Origin: Verrucomicrobiales bacterium
GTDB taxonomy: Bacteria; Verrucomicrobiota; Verrucomicrobiia; Verrucomicrobiales; DEV007
Direction of reading: 5' to 3'
Assembly (NCBI GenBank): GCA_023253615.1
Contig: JALRFZ010000763.1
Coordinates: 1 to 14,053, forward strand
DNA length: 14,053 nt
Made by a program: the position numbers and the translations under genes. Shown here one piece after another: positions 12,105 through 14,053 of the stretch (its first letter is position 1; every line of letters starts with the position of its first letter). The notes below the pieces were generated by a model. It saw only the letters and a list, made by a program, of their open reading frames with translations. It did no database searches and had not been told where the DNA came from.

Positions 12105-13394
12105 CTACCTTCCCGCACTTCCCGCACTCGCAATCCGTTCCTTCACCGTCTCGCGCAGGGCGGGGTCGCGGAGGGTTTCGGCCCAGGCGCGGGCGGCATC
12201 GGGATCGTCGCGGGCGATCTGCGCGGCGAAGGGGGCCGCGACGAGGTCGTAGTTCCGGATCCCGCGGTTCTTTTCCAGCCAGCCTGCCATCGCGCCGGGG
12301 TTCGTCTGGATCCAACGGCTCACGGCGCGCTCGGTGAGGGGAACCACTCCGCCGAGGTTTTCAGTACCGGGTTCCCCGCCGAGATAGGCGATGAGGCCGT
12401 CGGGACGGTCATAGGCGAGCCGGGCGTGGAGTTGATTCCGCGTCCGCATGGCGTGGTCGGAGGAACCCTCGAGGGAATCGGCCCAGCCGAGGGCTTCGGC
12501 GAAGGGCGCGCGGGCATAGACGCCGGTGGTGGCTTCGATCACTTGGTCAAGGTCGCGACCGCCCGCCGCGTGTTCCTCATACCATTGCCCGACCGCGCCG
12601 AGTCCCTGCTGCAGGTGATGCTGGCGCGCGATCTGGGCATAACCATGGGCGCGTTGCCTCGTGGAGAGCTTGGCGCTCTCGAGAAAGCGCATCGCGAAGG
12701 CGGGATCGTATTCGGCCATGCCCTCGAGCAAGCCATTCGTCATGCCCTCGCGGAGGGGGATGTCCTCCTGGGCGAAGAGCCAGGCACTCGCGGCCTCGGG
12801 TTCGTACTTGGCCCAGGTGGAGATGGCGAGGTTCGAAAGGGCGGTCTCCGGAAAACGTTTGTCGCGGGCGAACATCGCGGCGCTGGCGGCGGCTCCGTCG
12901 ACCTCCGCCCAACGCAGCCAGAAAAGGCGGTCGTAGTCGCCCACGGCATGACCGCGCTGGGCCATCTCGCGGAAAAGGGCCATCATCCCCGGGGCATCCT
13001 CGGTGGTGAGGTCCTGCAGGAGGGTGAGGTATTGGCGCCGCCCGACCGTCGAGGTGTCGAGGATGGATCGGCGGAAGGCCTTGAGGCGATCGTCTTCGCC
13101 GGCGTTCCCGGCGTCCGCTTCCAGATCCACTCCGTCAACGGGAACAGGACGCGGGGCCGCTTCGACGACCGGATCCGCGGCCCCTCTCCCGCTGCCGTCG
13201 GAGCGCTCGAGCAAGGTGCCCGCCTCTGGCGGAGCCGGGGTCGTGGCATCCTGCTCCACCTGCGCGACCGGTGCGCCGCCCGCATCGGCCGGAGTTTCCC
13301 GGGGCAAGGCCAGCCAGGTGCCGCCCACCCCCAGGCCGAGTCCGAGGAGAAAGGCGGGCAGGGTCGGCAGGACGCGATTGGGTTCTGGGTTCAT
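12105..13394 (-). CDS. Membrane-anchored alpha-helical repeat protein, function unknown
   Basis: 429 residues. A short N-terminus (MNPEPNRV) leads into one hydrophobic segment, residues about 11-30 (TLPAFLLGLGLGVGGTWLAL), either a membrane anchor or an uncleaved signal. A disordered linker rich in Pro, Ala and acidic residues spans about 31-100. The rest is all-helical and repetitive. A unit like WAxxDPxAAxxWL recurs at about residues 162, 194, 226, 256, 293, 327, 361 and 393, a period of 30-37 residues, mostly 32-34. Examples are WAKYEPEAASAWLF, MAEYDPAFAMRFLE, WIQTNPGAMAGWLEK and IARDDPDAARAWAETL. Such alpha-solenoids usually bind proteins or peptides; I see no enzyme motif. Similar proteins are, in my recollection, abundant and uncharacterised in Verrucomicrobiota. 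The repeat domain is probably periplasmic, tethered to the inner membrane. The gene is divergent from the Uma2 gene. Confidence 0.8.
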   Translation of the reverse strand: MNPEPNRVLPTLPAFLLGLGLGVGGTWLALPRETPADAGGAPVAQVEQDATTPAPPEAGTLLERSDGSGRGAADPVVEAAPRPVPVDGVDLEADAGNAGEDDRLKAFRRSILDTSTVGRRQYLTLLQDLTTEDAPGMMALFREMAQRGHAVGDYDRLFWLRWAEVDGAAASAAMFARDKRFPETALSNLAISTWAKYEPEAASAWLFAQEDIPLREGMTNGLLEGMAEYDPAFAMRFLESAKLSTRQRAHGYAQIARQHHLQQGLGAVGQWYEEHAAGGRDLDQVIEATTGVYARAPFAEALGWADSLEGSSDHAMRTRNQLHARLAYDRPDGLIAYLGGEPGTENLGGVVPLTERAVSRWIQTNPGAMAGWLEKNRGIRNYDLVAAPFAAQIARDDPDAARAWAETLRDPALRETVKERIASAGSAGR

Positions 13395-13519
13395 CGGGTG
13401 GGCCGATGCATTGAATCAAATTCGGTGGTGCGGGGCAAGGGTGGAATGGGCGGGGGCTGGCCCGCGCTTCGGGGTGGATGCTCGCCGCGTGCTTTTCGGC
13501 AGCGCGCCGGAGACAGGCG

Positions 13520-13528
13520 TGCTAAGAT
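13520..13528 (+). promoter_or_regulatory. Extended -10 candidate before the Uma2 gene
   Basis: TGC-TAAGAT is an extended -10 box (TGn plus a 4/6 hexamer) that ends 6 nt before the ATG at 13535. No -35 is seen at the usual distance. Transcription would begin at or next to the start codon. Confidence 0.35.
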
Positions 13529-13534
13529 GTTCCC

Positions 13535-14053
13535 ATGCCCGCCGTCTCCTACCGCCCGCGATACCAGGTCGAGGACTACCTCGGCTGGGAGGGGGATTGG
13601 GAACTGTGGGACGGAGTTCCCGTCTCCATGTCCCCGTCGCCCGATTTCTTCCACCAGTCCATCGGTGGCAACCTCTACTCGCAGTTGCGAAACCAGCTCG
13701 CGCGCGAGGAATGTCCCGCGGATTGCTCGGCCCTCTACGAGATCGACTGGCATATCGACCGCAACACCGTGGTGCGGCCCGACCTCGTCTTGGTATGCGA
13801 GCGTCCCGAGGGCCGATGGATCGAGAAACGGCCCGAATTCGTCGCCGAGATCCTCTCCCCCTCCACCCGGCAGAAAGATCTCGTCGCGAAGCGCGAACTC
13901 TACGCCGCCAACGGAGTGCCCTTCTACCTCATCGTCGATCCCGACGAGCGGGGCGCCACCCTGCTGCGCCTCGAGGGTGGCTCCTACGCCGAAGAGTCCG
14001 CCGACTCGCCCTTCGAGCTCCATCCCGGCTGCGTGCTCCGGCTGGACCTTCCG
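13535..14053 (+). CDS. Uma2-family (DUF820) nuclease-fold protein, 3' end outside the window
   Basis: The frame is open from ATG 13535 to the last base: 173 codons with no stop, probably lacking only a few residues, since Uma2 proteins are about 180-200 long. Family features are the N-terminal YQVEDYLGW, WELWDGVPVSMSPSPDFFHQ (E23; the 'E..dG....sP...H' motif) and RPDLVLV with D83. FVAEILSPSTRQKD has E105, and K119 follows in AKRELYAANGVPFYLIVDPD. D83, E105 and K119 form the PD-(D/E)xK restriction-endonuclease-like site. Cellular function is unknown; these genes are multicopy in cyanobacteria, Planctomycetes and Verrucomicrobia and are sometimes considered mobile or selfish. No partner gene is visible. 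The family call is secure; the absence of a stop is only the window edge. Confidence 0.92.
   Translation, partial: MPAVSYRPRYQVEDYLGWEGDWELWDGVPVSMSPSPDFFHQSIGGNLYSQLRNQLAREECPADCSALYEIDWHIDRNTVVRPDLVLVCERPEGRWIEKRPEFVAEILSPSTRQKDLVAKRELYAANGVPFYLIVDPDERGATLLRLEGGSYAEESADSPFELHPGCVLRLDLP

Noticed and set aside
13391..14023. 210-codon minus-strand frame at the right edge
   Set aside because: Antisense to the Uma2 gene, which has the conserved D, E and K residues and is open to the window end.

Overview
The window is GC-rich, densely packed bacterial chromosome. I see no tRNA, rRNA, CRISPR array or insertion sequence. The gene content fits Verrucomicrobiota, probably Verrucomicrobiales: a lineage-type anchored alpha-helical repeat protein, a secreted DUF6263-like protein, few Shine-Dalgarno sites, and short GC-rich palindromic repeats between genes. 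This assignment is inference from gene style and not from a marker gene, although the leuS fragment would be a usable marker.

Layout. 1-678 is the 3' end of leuS, convergent with an orphan ribbon-helix-helix antitoxin (688-912, minus). A stack of three palindromes (971-1041) follows, then a small two-helix membrane protein (1099-1380) and a YejK/NdpA-type nucleoid-associated protein (1436-2494). A metal-dependent Xaa-Pro aminopeptidase (2517-3830, minus) is divergent from an NtrC-type sigma-54 activator (3932-5389). The activator's receiver domain has lost nearly all its phosphorylation residues and has Glu at the phospho-acceptor position. A hicAB toxin-antitoxin operon (minus, about 5435-6045) has a recognisable promoter with an inverted-repeat operator candidate. 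It is divergent from a secreted protein gene (6126-7202), which converges on an M16 zinc protease gene (7234-8505, minus). Four tandem heptamers fill the gap between those two stops. The protease gene is divergent from an OpcA-like gene (8606-9724).

The right third is more accessory in character. It holds a secreted dienelactone-hydrolase-like enzyme (9863-10636, minus), a Phd/YefM-type antitoxin whose reading frame is interrupted by TAG and then continues as coding-like sequence (10685-10981, minus), and about 320 bp without a recognisable gene. Next come a DUF433/DUF5615 antitoxin and PIN-like toxin pair with a 4-bp overlap (11306-11892, minus), an anchored protein built of about eight 33-residue helical repeats (12105-13394, minus), and the start of a Uma2-family nuclease-fold gene that runs off the window (13535-14053).

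How the genes relate. Most are single transcription units. Clear co-transcribed pairs are hicA-hicB and DUF433-DUF5615, both with ATGA overlaps. The window carries two complete toxin-antitoxin modules and two antitoxins without a toxin. Several genes have a TAnnnT hexamer 6-8 nt before the start codon, which suggests leaderless transcripts. I found no clearly new multi-gene system. The best lead is the phosphorylation-independent sigma-54 activator, followed by the interrupted antitoxin and the 33-residue repeat protein.
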